A DNA stretch of 64,000 nt from Streptococcus mitis (GCF_000722705.1 NZ_JPFW01000007.1:124001-188000), one strand, 5' to 3'; shown: positions 9,058-18,802, numbered from the stretch's first letter. Program-made: numbers and translations. The notes: a model not told the origin generated them from the sequence alone.

Positions 9058-9810
9058 ATGACTATTCATATTATCATTACCATGGTGCTTTTGCTGGCTT
9101 TCTTGATAGGAAGCATTTGGTATGCCAAAAAGAAATATCAGATTAATTTATCTGTCTTGGGCTTGGGGGCTGTCGCCTTCTTTGTCTCTTCACAGATTTT
9201 AGAAAAACTGGTGCATATCTTGGTTTTGCATCCTCAAAAAGACGGTAGTATTGCCCTCTTGCAGGATCATCCACTTGTCTATATCATCTATGGACTAGCC
9301 ATGGCAGCATTTTTTGAGGAAACAGCTCGTCTTATTTTCTTCAAATGGTTGGAGAAAAAGAGAAGTTTGGAAAAGGCAGATGCCTTGGCCTATGGACTGG
9401 GGCATGGTGGCTTGGAATTGATTTTCCTAGGCCTTACTAGTTTGATTAATCTCTACATCGTTCTTTCGGCAGTTCAAACTCAGAATCCACAGGTTATGCA
9501 ATTGCTGTCTGAAAATATGTTGAAAACCATCCAGTCACTATCTGTCTGGCAGATTTATTTGCTTGGTTTTGAACGGATTTTGGCTTTAGGATTCCAATTA
9601 CTTTTGACAGTTTGGGTTTACCAAGCTGTTCGTCAGAAGAAATGGACATATCTCCTAGCAGCCTATGGACTCCATGCCTTCTTTGACCTAGCACCATCTC
9701 TAGCCCAAGTTGGCTGGTTGACCAATCCAGTTTTGGTGGAAGTGGTCCTAGCACTAGAGCTCGTTCTGGTTGCCTATGGAACCAAGGCAATCTTTTGCAA
9801 AAAATCTTAA
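9058..9810 (+). CDS. YhfC-family integral membrane protein (putative intramembrane protease)
   Basis: This 250-residue protein has seven to eight hydrophobic segments. Two conserved polar motifs sit within membrane stretches: FFEETARLIFF (about residues 84-94) and GLGHGGLELIF (about residues 113-123). A third, GLHAFFDLAP, lies near residue 200. This pattern is typical of the YhfC family, related to the CPBP/Abi putative glutamic or metal-type intramembrane proteases. It follows budA by 9 bases with RBS TAGGAGA and ends at a terminator. The substrate is unknown, and proteolytic activity is an inference from the family. Confidence 0.75.
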   Translation: MTIHIIITMVLLLAFLIGSIWYAKKKYQINLSVLGLGAVAFFVSSQILEKLVHILVLHPQKDGSIALLQDHPLVYIIYGLAMAAFFEETARLIFFKWLEKKRSLEKADALAYGLGHGGLELIFLGLTSLINLYIVLSAVQTQNPQVMQLLSENMLKTIQSLSVWQIYLLGFERILALGFQLLLTVWVYQAVRQKKWTYLLAAYGLHAFFDLAPSLAQVGWLTNPVLVEVVLALELVLVAYGTKAIFCKKS

Positions 9811-9811
9811 G

Positions 9812-9834
9812 AAAAGAGGGGGACCTCTTTTTTT
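9812..9834 (+). terminator. Terminator after the YhfC-type gene
   Basis: Stem AAAAGAGG (9812-9819) with CCTCTTTT (9824-9831), a four-base loop and a run of Ts. It separates the budA pair from murB. Confidence 0.85.
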
Positions 9835-9884
9835 GTTCAAAAAGCAAACAAGGTTTTTTTATGGTCGTAAAATGTCTCTAAAAA

Positions 9885-9893
9885 TGGTATAAT
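9885..9893 (+). promoter_or_regulatory. Extended -10 promoter of murB-potABCD
   Basis: TGGTATAAT at 9885-9893, with no good -35. It lies 30 bases before the murB ATG. In pneumococcus murB and potABCD are reported to be cotranscribed, and no terminator is seen between them here. Confidence 0.75.
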
Positions 9894-9922
9894 GGAATGA
9901 ATTTTTAAAAAGGAAGAGTGAC

Positions 9923-10828
9923 ATGTCAGTAAGAGAAAAAATGCTTGAAATATTAGAAGGGATTGATATCCGTTTTAAGGAACCCTTGCATAGCTATAGT
10001 TATACAAAAGTAGGTGGAGAGGCTGATTATCTGGTCTTTCCACGAAATCGTTTTGAGTTGGCGCGCGTTGTTAAATTTGCCAATCAAGAAAATATTCCTT
10101 GGATGGTTCTTGGAAATGCCAGCAACATCATCGTTCGTGATGGTGGAATTCGTGGATTTGTCATCTTGTGTGACAAGCTCAATAATGTTTCTGTTGATGG
10201 CTATACTATTGAAGCAGAAGCTGGTGCTAACTTGATTGAAACAACTCGCATTGCCCTTCGTCATAGTTTGACTGGCTTTGAGTTTGCTTGTGGCATTCCA
10301 GGGAGCGTCGGTGGTGCGGTCTTTATGAATGCGGGTGCCTATGGTGGCGAGATTGCCCACATCTTGCAGTCTTGTAAGGTCTTGACCAAGGATGGAGAAA
10401 TCGAGACCCTGTCTGTCAAAGATTTGGCTTTTGGTTACCGCCATTCAGCTATTCAGGAGTCAGGTGCAGTTGTCTTGTCAGCTAAATTTGCCCTAGCTCC
10501 AGGAGCCCATCAGGTTATCAAGCAAGAAATGGATCGCTTGACGCATCTCCGTGAACTCAAGCAACCTTTAGAATACCCATCTTGTGGTTCGGTCTTTAAG
10601 CGTCCAGTAGGGCATTTTGCAGGTCAATTAATTTCAGAAGCTGGCTTGAAAGGCTATCGTATCGGTGGCGTAGAAGTGTCAGAAAAGCACGCAGGATTTA
10701 TGATTAATGTCGCAGATGGAACGGCTAAAGACTACGAGGACTTGATTGAGTCTGTAATTGAAAAAGTCAAGGAACACTCTGGAGTCACTCTTGAGAGAGA
10801 AGTTCGTATCTTGGGCGAAAGCAAGTAG
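9923..10828 (+). CDS. murB: UDP-N-acetylenolpyruvoylglucosamine reductase MurB
   Basis: It is an FAD enzyme that reduces UDP-GlcNAc-enolpyruvate to UDP-MurNAc in cytoplasmic peptidoglycan precursor synthesis. The 301-residue length fits type II MurB. Visible landmarks are the FAD-binding stretch [19 protein letters not shown] (residues 60-78), [20 protein letters not shown] (about residues 122-141), the catalytic Ser region [11 protein letters not shown] and the final EVRILGE. RBS AAAGGAAGAG precedes ATG 9923. A 158-base spacer leads to potA. Confidence 0.96.
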   Translation: MSVREKMLEILEGIDIRFKEPLHSYSYTKVGGEADYLVFPRNRFELARVVKFANQENIPWMVLGNASNIIVRDGGIRGFVILCDKLNNVSVDGYTIEAEAGANLIETTRIALRHSLTGFEFACGIPGSVGGAVFMNAGAYGGEIAHILQSCKVLTKDGEIETLSVKDLAFGYRHSAIQESGAVVLSAKFALAPGAHQVIKQEMDRLTHLRELKQPLEYPSCGSVFKRPVGHFAGQLISEAGLKGYRIGGVEVSEKHAGFMINVADGTAKDYEDLIESVIEKVKEHSGVTLEREVRILGESK

Positions 10829-10986
10829 GAAGCTTTAGCTAAAAAGCTGCTGCTATATCATGGAAAGGGGATGAAAGCCTATCGTTAGTGCAGAAATATG
10901 TAGGCAGTTCCATCTCCTACACGAGGTAGTAGCGGCCTGACAGAGCCTAATCTGTTAATCTATGAAAAAGAAGGAATAAATGACAA
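10829..10986 (+). promoter_or_regulatory. Structured spacer between murB and potA (possible leader)
   Basis: The spacer contains no terminator or clear promoter but folds well. ATGGAA (10860-10865) pairs with TTCCAT (10908-10913). Inside that, GCCTAT (10877-10882) pairs with GTAGGC (10900-10905). Further on are CTAC/GTAG and ACAGA/TCTGT hairpins. It lies within the murB-potABCD transcript just before a TTG start, so it could control potA translation or be a processed small RNA. I do not recognise it as a named riboswitch. Confidence 0.45.
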
Positions 10987-12144
10987 TTGAAAAAACCAAT
11001 TATTGAATTCAAAAACGTCTCTAAAGTTTTTGAAGACAGCAACACCAAGGTTCTCAAAGACATCAACTTTGAGTTGGAAGAGGGGAAATTCTATACCCTT
11101 TTAGGCGCATCTGGATCAGGGAAATCAACTATCCTGAACATCATTGCAGGTTTACTGGATGCGACGACAGGAGATATTTTACTGGACGGAGTCCGCATCA
11201 ATGACATCCCAACCAACAAGCGAGACGTCCATACGGTCTTCCAATCCTATGCCTTGTTTCCACATATGAATGTGTTTGAAAATGTTGCCTTTCCACTCCG
11301 CTTGCGTAAAATTGACAAGAAAGAAATCGAGCAACGCGTAGCGGAAGTTCTCAAGATGGTTCAGTTGGAAGGTTATGAAAAACGTTCCATCCGTAAACTT
11401 TCTGGGGGACAACGTCAGCGTGTGGCCATTGCCCGTGCCATCATCAACCAACCCCGTGTGGTCTTGTTGGACGAGCCTCTGTCAGCGCTGGACTTAAAAT
11501 TACGAACAGACATGCAGTACGAACTGCGTGAACTGCAACAACGATTGGGCATTACCTTTGTCTTTGTTACTCACGATCAGGAAGAAGCCCTTGCCATGAG
11601 TGACTGGATTTTCGTTATGAATGATGGCGAGATTGTCCAGTCTGGAACGCCTGTGGACATCTATGATGAGCCAATCAACCACTTTGTTGCCACCTTTATC
11701 GGTGAGTCAAATATCTTGCCAGGAACCATGATTGAGGACTACTTGGTTGAGTTTAATGGCAAACGCTTTGAAGCAGTTGATGGTGGGATGAAACCAAATG
11801 AGCCAGTCGAAGTCGTGATTCGTCCAGAGGACTTGCGCATTACTCTTCCTGAAGAAGGCAAGCTCCAAGTTAAGGTTGATACCCAGCTCTTCCGTGGGGT
11901 TCACTACGAGATTATCGCCTATGACGAACTTGGAAATGAATGGATGATCCACTCAACCCGTAAGGCTATTGTTGGTGAGGAAATCGGTCTGGACTTTGAA
12001 CCAGAAGACATCCATATCATGCGCCTCAACGAAACCGAAGAAGAGTTCGATGCTCGTATCGAAGAATACGTGGAAATCGAAGAGCAAGAAGCAGGTCTGA
12101 TCAATGCAATCGAGGAGGAAAGAGATGAAGAAAACAAGCTCTAA
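10987..12144 (+). CDS. potA: Spermidine/putrescine ABC transporter ATPase PotA
   Basis: This is the ATPase of the PotABCD polyamine importer. The 385-residue protein has Walker [10 protein letters not shown], signature [14 protein letters not shown], Walker B VVLLDEP, H-loop VTHDQEEA, and a C-terminal TOBE-type regulatory domain (about residues 240-350). An acidic tail follows. The start is TTG at 10987, giving MKKPIIEF, with AAGGAA (10971-10976) ten bases upstream. ATG 10980 is out of frame and stops after eight codons. The 3' end overlaps potB by 20 bases. Confidence 0.94.
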   Translation: MKKPIIEFKNVSKVFEDSNTKVLKDINFELEEGKFYTLLGASGSGKSTILNIIAGLLDATTGDILLDGVRINDIPTNKRDVHTVFQSYALFPHMNVFENVAFPLRLRKIDKKEIEQRVAEVLKMVQLEGYEKRSIRKLSGGQRQRVAIARAIINQPRVVLLDEPLSALDLKLRTDMQYELRELQQRLGITFVFVTHDQEEALAMSDWIFVMNDGEIVQSGTPVDIYDEPINHFVATFIGESNILPGTMIEDYLVEFNGKRFEAVDGGMKPNEPVEVVIRPEDLRITLPEEGKLQVKVDTQLFRGVHYEIIAYDELGNEWMIHSTRKAIVGEEIGLDFEPEDIHIMRLNETEEEFDARIEEYVEIEEQEAGLINAIEEERDEENKL

Positions 12145-12931
12145 ACTCTTTGTAGTGCCTTATATGCTCTGGATTGCCCTCTTTGTGTTGGCACCCTTGG
12201 TCTTGATTTTCGGTCAATCCTTTTTCAACATTGAAGGCCAGTTCAGTATAGAAAACTATAAATCCTACTTTGCGTCACAAAACTTGACCTACCTAAAGAT
12301 GAGTTTCAACTCAGTGCTTTATGCAGGGATTGTGACCTTTGTAACCCTCCTTATCAGCTATCCGACAGCTCTCTTTTTGACCCGCCTCAAGCACCGTCAA
12401 CTCTGGCTTATGCTGATTATCCTGCCAACCTGGATTAACCTGCTCCTCAAAGCCTATGCCTTTATCGGGATTTTTGGTCAAAATGGCTCTATTAACCAAT
12501 TCTTGGAATTTATCGGAATCGGTTCGCAGCAGTTGCTCTTTACCGATTTCTCCTTTATCTTTGTCGCAAGCTACATCGAGCTTCCCTTTATGATTTTGCC
12601 GATTTTCAATGTTTTGGACGATATGGATAATAACCTCATCAATGCTAGCTACGACCTCGGTGCGACCAAGTGGGAAACCTTCCGCCATGTCATCTTCCCT
12701 CTATCGATGAATGGTGTGCGAAGTGGGGTTCAATCCGTCTTTATCCCCAGTCTGAGCCTCTTCATGCTGACCCGTTTGATCGGTGGAAACCGCGTTATCA
12801 CACTAGGTACAGCCATTGAACAGAACTTCCTGACCAATGACAACTACGGTATGGGTTCAACCATCGGTGTGATTCTCATTCTGACCATGTTCATCACCAT
12901 GTGGGTGACCAAGGAAAGGAGAGAACGATGA
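12125..12931 (+). CDS. potB: Spermidine/putrescine ABC permease PotB
   Basis: This is the first membrane subunit of the polyamine importer, 268 residues with six hydrophobic segments. The EAA loop is [20 protein letters not shown] (about residues 178-197). ATG 12125 is preceded by GAGGAGG within the end of potA, so translation is coupled. I rejected an upstream ATG at 12104 because this RBS lies inside that extension. The stop overlaps the potC start as ATGA. Confidence 0.95.
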   Translation: MKKTSSKLFVVPYMLWIALFVLAPLVLIFGQSFFNIEGQFSIENYKSYFASQNLTYLKMSFNSVLYAGIVTFVTLLISYPTALFLTRLKHRQLWLMLIILPTWINLLLKAYAFIGIFGQNGSINQFLEFIGIGSQQLLFTDFSFIFVASYIELPFMILPIFNVLDDMDNNLINASYDLGATKWETFRHVIFPLSMNGVRSGVQSVFIPSLSLFMLTRLIGGNRVITLGTAIEQNFLTNDNYGMGSTIGVILILTMFITMWVTKERRER

Positions 12932-13701
12932 AAAAATTTGCCAATCTATATCTGGGACTGGTCTTTCTTGTCCTCTACCTGCCGATTTTTTACTTGATTG
13001 GCTACGCCTTTAACGCAGGCAACGACATGAACAGCTTTACAGGCTTTAGCTTGAGCCATTTTAAAACCATGTTTGGTGATGGTCGTCTCATGTTGATTGT
13101 GACTCAGACCTTTTTCTTGGCCTTTCTGTCAGCCTTGATTGCGACCATTATCGGGACTTTTGGTGCTATTTACATCTACCAGTCTCGTAAGAAATACCAA
13201 GAAGCTTTTCTATCACTCAATAATATCCTCATGGTTGCGCCTGACGTTATGATTGGTGCTAGCTTCTTGATTCTCTTTACCCAACTCAAGTTTTCACTTG
13301 GCTTTTTGACCGTTCTCTCTAGTCACGTGGCCTTCTCCATTCCTATTGTTGTCTTGATGGTCTTGCCTCGTCTCAAGGAAATGAACGGCGACATGATTCA
13401 TGCAGCCTATGACCTTGGTGCCAGTCAATTTCAGATGTTTAAGGAAATCATGCTTCCTTATCTGACTCCGTCTATCATTGCAGGTTATTTCATGGCCTTC
13501 ACCTATTCGCTGGATGACTTTGCCGTGACCTTCTTTGTAACGGGAAATGGCTTTTCAATCTTGTCCGTCGAGATTTATTCTCGTGCTCGTAAGGGGATTT
13601 CCCTAGAAATCAATGCCCTGTCTGCCCTTGTCTTTCTCTTTAGTATTATCCTAGTGGTTGGATATTACTTTATCTCACGTGAGAAGGAGGAGCAATCATG
13701 A
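12928..13701 (+). CDS. potC: Spermidine/putrescine ABC permease PotC
   Basis: This is the second membrane subunit, 257 residues with six hydrophobic stretches. The EAA loop AAYDLGASQFQMFKEIMLPY and the following YSLDDFAVTFFVTG are typical of PotC. The start ATG 12928 forms ATGA with the potB stop, and the RBS GGAAAGGAGAG lies just upstream. The end overlaps potD by four bases. Confidence 0.95.
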   Translation: MKKFANLYLGLVFLVLYLPIFYLIGYAFNAGNDMNSFTGFSLSHFKTMFGDGRLMLIVTQTFFLAFLSALIATIIGTFGAIYIYQSRKKYQEAFLSLNNILMVAPDVMIGASFLILFTQLKFSLGFLTVLSSHVAFSIPIVVLMVLPRLKEMNGDMIHAAYDLGASQFQMFKEIMLPYLTPSIIAGYFMAFTYSLDDFAVTFFVTGNGFSILSVEIYSRARKGISLEINALSALVFLFSIILVVGYYFISREKEEQS

Positions 13702-14768
13702 AAAAACTCTATTCATTTTTAGCAGGAATAGCAGCGATTATCCTAGTCTTGTGGGGAATTGCGACTCATCTAGATAGTAAAATCAATAGCCGAGATAGTC
13801 AAAAACTGGTTATCTACAACTGGGGAGACTATATCGATCCAGAACTTTTGGAGCAATTCACAGAAGAAACAGGAATCCAAGTCCAGTATGAGACCTTTGA
13901 CTCCAACGAAGCCATGTATACTAAGATCAAGCAGGGTGGAACGACCTACGACATTGCCATCCCAAGTGAGTACATGATCAACAAGATGAAGGACGAAGAC
14001 CTCTTGGTACCGCTTGATTATTCAAAACTTGAAGGTCTTGAAAATATCGGACCAGAGTTTCTCAACCAGTCCTTTGACCCAGGCAATAAATTCTCCATCC
14101 CTTACTTCTGGGGAACCTTGGGAATTGTCTATAATGAAACCATGGTAGATGAGGCACCTGAGCATTGGGACGACCTCTGGAAACCAGAGTATAAGAACTC
14201 TATTATGCTCTTTGATGGAGCGCGTGAGGTACTGGGACTCGGACTCAATTCCCTCGGATATAGCCTTAACTCCAAGGATACCCAGCAGTTGGAAGAGACA
14301 GTGGATAAGCTCTACAAGCTGACTCCCAATATCAAGGCTATTGTGGCGGATGAGATGAAGGGCTACATGATTCAGAATAACGCTGCTATCGGCGTGACCT
14401 TCTCTGGTGAAGCCAGCCAAATGCTAGAAAAAAATGAAAATCTACGATATGTGGTACCGATAGAGGCCAGCAACCTTTGGTTTGACAATATGGTCATTCC
14501 CAAAACAGTCAAAAACCAAGACGCAGCCTATGCCTTTATCAACTTTATGTTGAAACCCGAAAATGCTCTCAAAAATGCAGAGTATATCGGTTATTCAACT
14601 CCAAACCTACCAGCCAAGGAAATGCTCCCAGAGGAGAAGAAAGAAGACAAGGCCTTCTATCCTGATGCTGAAACCATGAAACACCTAGAAGTTTATGAGA
14701 AATTTGACCATAAATGGACAGGCAAATATAGCGACCTCTTCCTACAGTTTAAAATGTATCGGAAGTAG
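13698..14768 (+). CDS. potD: Spermidine/putrescine-binding protein PotD
   Basis: This is the extracellular polyamine-binding subunit, 356 residues. A hydrophobic N-terminus (about residues 5-22) is followed by the mature domain, opening with LVIYNWGDYIDPELL, a hallmark of PotD/PotF. FGTLGIVYN-type motifs (here WGTLGIVYNETMV) and NLWFDNMVIPK follow. Unlike most Gram-positive binding proteins it has no lipobox cysteine, so it may stay anchored by an uncleaved signal or be released. It ends the operon and is followed by a terminator. Confidence 0.94.
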   Translation: MKKLYSFLAGIAAIILVLWGIATHLDSKINSRDSQKLVIYNWGDYIDPELLEQFTEETGIQVQYETFDSNEAMYTKIKQGGTTYDIAIPSEYMINKMKDEDLLVPLDYSKLEGLENIGPEFLNQSFDPGNKFSIPYFWGTLGIVYNETMVDEAPEHWDDLWKPEYKNSIMLFDGAREVLGLGLNSLGYSLNSKDTQQLEETVDKLYKLTPNIKAIVADEMKGYMIQNNAAIGVTFSGEASQMLEKNENLRYVVPIEASNLWFDNMVIPKTVKNQDAAYAFINFMLKPENALKNAEYIGYSTPNLPAKEMLPEEKKEDKAFYPDAETMKHLEVYEKFDHKWTGKYSDLFLQFKMYRK

Positions 14769-14783
14769 GAGATAGACGTAAGA

Positions 14784-14813
14784 AACGAATCAGTTAGAGC
14801 TGGTTCGTTTTTT
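14784..14813 (+). terminator. Terminator of the murB-potABCD operon
   Basis: Stem AACGAATCAG (14784-14793) with CTGGTTCGTT (14800-14809), one G-U pair, followed by a T run. Confidence 0.88.
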
Positions 14814-14916
14814 AATAGAAGTCAGCTTTTATAGCCATATCTTTTTCTATTCTAGTTGCTTATTTTCTTGCCTAGTAGTATATTAAGCCTAACCTTACAG
14901 AAAGCGGTAACAAATA

Positions 14917-15168
14917 ATGAAAATGTCTACTTTTTTCAAAAAAAGTTATTGGCCAACATTAATGATTGTTAACCAAACATATATACTATTTTATCTAAAG
15001 GATGGTTTGGATCGACAATACCTAACAACTGATTCCATATATTTGGTGATAGGAAACTTTATATTTTGGAATATTTTCGTAGCTATTTTTAGCAATTCGA
15101 AAATGTGGGATAAAAGTTGGGATAAAAAGAGTGATAGCAGTAAGAAAAAATATATCCTGAAAAAGTAA
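14917..15168 (+). CDS. Small hypothetical membrane protein (83 aa)
   Basis: I do not recognise it. The product has two hydrophobic stretches (about residues 12-28 and 43-60) and a lysine-rich hydrophilic C-terminus with DKSWDKKSDSSKK. It is AT-rich compared with its neighbours and has only a weak RBS (AAAGCGG), with a second possible start at 14923. It stands alone between the potD terminator and the alaS T-box promoter. It could be a small accessory membrane protein or a non-coding open frame. Confidence 0.4.
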   Translation: MKMSTFFKKSYWPTLMIVNQTYILFYLKDGLDRQYLTTDSIYLVIGNFIFWNIFVAIFSNSKMWDKSWDKKSDSSKKKYILKK

Positions 15169-15213
15169 GAAGAGATGTAGGGAATGGGTTATTTAAATGG
15201 GGATCATTTCTAG

Positions 15214-15242
15214 TTGACGCAAGATTAAAAAAACGATATAAT
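15214..15242 (+). promoter_or_regulatory. Promoter of the alaS T-box transcript
   Basis: TTGACG (15214-15219) and TATAAT (15237-15242) with a 17-base spacer, directly upstream of the T-box leader. Confidence 0.88.
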
Positions 15243-15248
15243 AAGAAA

Positions 15249-15431
15249 GTTGAGAATTGATTTTCAGTTGTCTTAGTCCAGAGAAATGGCGGTGCTGCGA
15301 GCCATCTAAGCTAGGAAGTCATGCTACTCAATCATACAATTGCATAAGAATAAGAGAATGACAAGTTCATTGAATGAAGGTGGTACCGCGGTTTTTCGCC
15401 CTTCGTGATATGAGCTTGTCTTTTGGTTTTT
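15249..15431 (+). promoter_or_regulatory. T-box leader (tRNA-Ala sensing) upstream of the alaS operon
   Basis: The leader has the stem I landmarks CAGAGAAATGGCGGTG and GCGAGCC, a candidate Ala specifier codon GCT (15323-15325) and the T-box core AAGGTGGTACCGCG (15377-15390). When alanine is short, uncharged tRNA-Ala would base pair with the specifier and the T-box core, stabilise the antiterminator and allow transcription into the LURP-one gene and alaS. The specifier is my reading of the fold, not a computed one. Confidence 0.93.
15360..15431 (+). terminator. T-box-controlled intrinsic terminator
   Basis: GACAAGTTCAT (15360-15370) pairs with ATGAGCTTGTC (15410-15420), and inner GAAGG pairs with CCTTC. 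The stem is followed by TTTTGGTTTTT. The T-box core lies inside, so antiterminator and terminator are mutually exclusive. Confidence 0.88.
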
Positions 15432-15441
15432 GGAGGTGTTG

Positions 15442-15927
15442 ATGAAAACATTTCTTGTCAAACAAAAGTTTCGTCTTGGAGGCGAACGTTTCGCTATCAA
15501 GGATGACAGGGGAGAAATCGCCTATCAGGTAGAGGGATCATTTTTTAAGATTCCCAAAACCTTTACCATCTATGATGCTAATGGTGAACAGGTCAGTGAG
15601 ATCAGTAAAGAAATCTTGACCTTGCTACCTCGTTTCGAGATTCAGCTACGGGACGGTTCAAATTTTGTCATTCGTAAGAAGTTGACCTTCTGGCAAGATA
15701 AGTATGAGTTTGATAATCTGGGGCTTCGTATCGAGGGCAATATCTGGGATTTGGATTTCAAATTGCTGGATGATCGCGATCAGTTGATTGCAGAAATTAA
15801 GAAGGAACTCTTCCATCTGACCTCTACCTATAACGTAACAGTCCTTGAGGACACTTATGCAGACCTAGTTATTTCCCTCTGTGTCGCTATTGACTATGTG
15901 GAAATGCTGGAAAGCCAATCACATTAA
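15442..15927 (+). CDS. LURP-one-related family protein
   Basis: The 161-residue protein resembles the LURP-one/Tubby-like (YxjI/DUF567) family: repeated beta-strand segments such as FRLGGERFAIKDDRGEIAYQ, then IYDANGEQVSEISKE and FELLPRFEIQL-like strands, with a hydrophobic last helix. The biochemical role is unknown; some family members bind lipids. I chose ATG 15442 because GGAGG (15432-15436) lies just upstream; a TTG at 15430 would include that RBS. It sits between the Ala T-box and alaS with 21 bases to alaS, so it is regulated by alanine supply. Confidence 0.75.
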   Translation: MKTFLVKQKFRLGGERFAIKDDRGEIAYQVEGSFFKIPKTFTIYDANGEQVSEISKEILTLLPRFEIQLRDGSNFVIRKKLTFWQDKYEFDNLGLRIEGNIWDLDFKLLDDRDQLIAEIKKELFHLTSTYNVTVLEDTYADLVISLCVAIDYVEMLESQSH

Positions 15928-15948
15928 AGAAGAAAATAAGGAGACAAT

Positions 15949-18567
15949 ATGAAACAATTATCTAGTGCACAAGTCCGCCAAATGTGGCTTGATTTCTGGG
16001 CGACCAAAGGTCACTCAGTAGAACCATCAGTAAGTTTGGTTCCTGTAAATGACCCAACTCTTTTGTGGATTAATTCTGGGGTAGCAACCCTTAAGAAATA
16101 CTTTGACGGGACTATTATTCCTGAAAATCCACGTATTACAAATGCCCAAAAGGCTATCCGTACAAACGATATCGAAAACGTAGGGAAGACTGCGCGTCAC
16201 CATACCATGTTTGAAATGTTGGGGAACTTCTCTATCGGGGATTACTTCCGTGACGAAGCTATCACTTGGGCTTATGAGCTTTTGACAAGCCCTGAATGGT
16301 TTGATTTCCCAGCTGAGAAACTGTACATGACCTACTATCCAGAGGATAAAGATTCTTACAACCGCTGGATTGAAGTGGGAGTGGACCCAAGTCACTTGAT
16401 TCCGATCGAAGATAACTTCTGGGAAATCGGTGCTGGACCTTCTGGACCAGATACAGAGATTTTCTTTGACCGTGGAGAAGCATTTGACCCAGAAAATATC
16501 GGCATTCGCCTGCTCGCAGAAGATATCGAAAACGATCGTTATATCGAAATCTGGAACATTGTATTGTCACAATTTAACGCTGACCCTGCTGTTCCTCGTA
16601 GCGAGTACAAGGAATTGCCACACAAGAACATTGATACGGGCGCTGGTTTGGAGCGTTTGGTGGCGGTTATTCAAGGTGCTAAGACAAACTTTGAAACAGA
16701 CCTCTTCATGCCGATCATTCGTGAAGTGGAGAAATTGTCTGGTAAGGTCTATGACCAAGATGGCGACAACATGAGCTTCAAGGTCATCGCTGACCACATC
16801 CGTTCTCTTTCATTTGCCATCGGTGATGGTGCCCTTCCGGGAAATGAGGGTCGTGGTTACGTCCTTCGTCGTCTTCTCCGTCGTGCCTCTATGCACGGTC
16901 AAAAATTGGGCATCAACGAACCTTTCCTTTACAAACTCGTTCCAACTGTTGGAAAAATCATGGAAAGCTACTACCCAGAAGTGCTTGAAAAACGTGACTT
17001 TATCGAAAAAATCGTTAAGAGCGAGGAAGAGTCATTTGCCCGTACTCTTCACTCAGGTCAACACTTTGCCCAAGGCATAGTAGCAGACTTGAAAGAAAAA
17101 GGTCAATCTGTCATTGCTGGTTCAGATGTCTTCAAACTTTATGATACTTATGGATTCCCAGTTGAATTGACAGAAGAAATCGCTGAAGAGGCTGGTATGA
17201 CTGTCGACCGTGAAGGTTTTGAAGCAGCCATGAAAGAACAGCAAGAACGCGCGCGTGCGTCAGCTGTCAAGGGTGGTTCAATGGGTATGCAAAATGAAAC
17301 CCTTCAAAACATCACTGTAGAAAGTGTCTTCAACTACAATGCTAGCCAATTGTCTTCTAAATTGGTGGCTATCGTGGCTGACAATGCAGAAGTAGAAGCT
17401 GTATCTGAAGGAACTGCCTCTCTTATCTTTGCGGAAACGCCATTCTACGCTGAAATGGGTGGACAGGTAGCTGATCACGGACAAATCTTGGATGAGTCAG
17501 GTAAGGTTGTGGCTACTGTGACAAATGTTCAAAAAGCACCAAACGGACAAGCTCTTCACACTGTTGAAGTCCTTGCACCGCTTGCCTTGAACCAAGAATA
17601 TACGCTGGCAATCGATACAAATCGTCGTCACCGTGTCATGAAAAACCACACTGCGACTCACTTGCTTCACGCTGCCCTTCACAATATCCTTGGAAATCAC
17701 GCAACACAAGCAGGATCTCTTAACGAAGTTGAATTCCTTCGCTTTGACTTTACTCATTTCCAAGCAGTAACTGCAGAAGAATTGCGTGCCATTGAACAGC
17801 AAGTCAATGAGAAAATCTGGGAAGCTCTTGAAGTTAAGACAGTTGAAACGGATATTGACACTGCTAAGGAAATGGGAGCTATGGCCCTCTTTGGTGAAAA
17901 ATACGGAAAAGAAGTCCGTGTTGTTACTATTGGTGACTACTCTATCGAGCTTTGTGGTGGTACCCACGTTGGCAACACTTCTGAGATTGGCCTCTTCAAG
18001 ATTGTCAAAGAAGAAGGTATAGGATCAGGAACTCGCCGTATCTTGGCAGTGACTGGTAAGGAAGCCTTTGAAGCCTACCGTGAACAAGAAGACGCTCTTA
18101 AAGCTGTCGCAGCAACCTTGAAAACCCCTCAAGTCAAGGAAGTACCCCATAAAGTAGAAGGACTTCAAGAACAACTTCGTCAACTTCAAAAAGAAAATGC
18201 TGAGTTGAAAGAAAAAGCCGCAGCTGCAGCTGCAGGCGACATCTTCAAGGATGTTAAGGAAGTCAACGGTCACCGTTACATTGCTAGTCAAGTGTCTGTA
18301 TCAGATGCAGGTGCCCTTCGTACCTTTGCGGACAACTGGAAACAAAAAGACTACTCGGACTTGCTCGTCCTAGTTGCCGCTATTGGTGACAAAGTCAATG
18401 TCCTTGTAGCAAGCAAGACAAAAGACCTTCATGCAGGAAACCTTGTCAAAGAATTAGCACCAATCGTCGATGGACGTGGTGGTGGTAAACCAGACATGGC
18501 CATGGCAGGAGGAAGTAACCAAGCTAAAATCCAAGAACTCTTGGATGCGGTAGCAGGTAAATTGTAA
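15949..18567 (+). CDS. alaS: Alanyl-tRNA synthetase
   Basis: It charges tRNA-Ala in the cytoplasm. The 872-residue length is normal. Domains in order: class II catalytic core (residues 1-240; [19 protein letters not shown] is motif 2), tRNA-recognition domain, editing domain ([12 protein letters not shown] at about residues 565-576 gives the zinc-binding HxxxH, with LCGGTHV near 667), and the C-terminal C-Ala domain ending [14 protein letters not shown]. It is under the T-box and followed by a terminator. Confidence 0.97.
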   Translation: MKQLSSAQVRQMWLDFWATKGHSVEPSVSLVPVNDPTLLWINSGVATLKKYFDGTIIPENPRITNAQKAIRTNDIENVGKTARHHTMFEMLGNFSIGDYFRDEAITWAYELLTSPEWFDFPAEKLYMTYYPEDKDSYNRWIEVGVDPSHLIPIEDNFWEIGAGPSGPDTEIFFDRGEAFDPENIGIRLLAEDIENDRYIEIWNIVLSQFNADPAVPRSEYKELPHKNIDTGAGLERLVAVIQGAKTNFETDLFMPIIREVEKLSGKVYDQDGDNMSFKVIADHIRSLSFAIGDGALPGNEGRGYVLRRLLRRASMHGQKLGINEPFLYKLVPTVGKIMESYYPEVLEKRDFIEKIVKSEEESFARTLHSGQHFAQGIVADLKEKGQSVIAGSDVFKLYDTYGFPVELTEEIAEEAGMTVDREGFEAAMKEQQERARASAVKGGSMGMQNETLQNITVESVFNYNASQLSSKLVAIVADNAEVEAVSEGTASLIFAETPFYAEMGGQVADHGQILDESGKVVATVTNVQKAPNGQALHTVEVLAPLALNQEYTLAIDTNRRHRVMKNHTATHLLHAALHNILGNHATQAGSLNEVEFLRFDFTHFQAVTAEELRAIEQQVNEKIWEALEVKTVETDIDTAKEMGAMALFGEKYGKEVRVVTIGDYSIELCGGTHVGNTSEIGLFKIVKEEGIGSGTRRILAVTGKEAFEAYREQEDALKAVAATLKTPQVKEVPHKVEGLQEQLRQLQKENAELKEKAAAAAAGDIFKDVKEVNGHRYIASQVSVSDAGALRTFADNWKQKDYSDLLVLVAAIGDKVNVLVASKTKDLHAGNLVKELAPIVDGRGGGKPDMAMAGGSNQAKIQELLDAVAGKL

Positions 18568-18576
18568 TCAAGTAAA

Positions 18577-18603
18577 GATCTATCCATTTGGGTAGGTCTT
18601 TTT
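18577..18603 (+). terminator. Terminator after alaS
   Basis: Stem GATCTATCC (18577-18585) with GGGTAGGTC (18590-18598), with two G-U pairs, then TTTTT. Confidence 0.8.
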
Positions 18604-18610
18604 CATACTT

Positions 18611-18639
18611 AAAAAGCCAAATCCGATTGGATCTGGCTT
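18611..18639 (-). terminator. Terminator of the amylase gene (minus strand)
   Basis: AAGCCAAATCC (18614-18624) and GGATCTGGCTT (18629-18639) form an 11-bp stem with one mismatch. Read on the minus strand it is followed by five Ts. The BOX element therefore lies inside the amylase mRNA, between stop and terminator. Confidence 0.75.
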
Positions 18640-18655
18640 AATTATCATTGGCTAT

Positions 18656-18802
18656 TATACTCAATGAAAATCAAAGAGCAAACTAGGAAAGCAGGTTGCT
18701 CAAAGCACAGCTTTGAGGTTGTAGATAAGACTGACGAAGTCAGTCACATATAAAATGCAAGGCGACGTTGACGCGGTTTGAAGAGATTTTCGAAGAGTAT
18801 TA
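18656..18802 (-). repeat. BOX element, one boxB module
   Basis: It has the same ends as the element at 6.7 kb (TATACTCAATGAAAATC to TTTCGAAGAGTATTA) with a single ACTGACGAAGTCAG module. The start of boxA (TAATACTC on the minus strand) supplies the amylase stop codon. Confidence 0.9.

Noticed and set aside
18611-18639. Second plus-strand terminator for alaS
   Set aside because: The plus-strand side lacks a T run; the T run is on the minus strand, so it was assigned to amyA.
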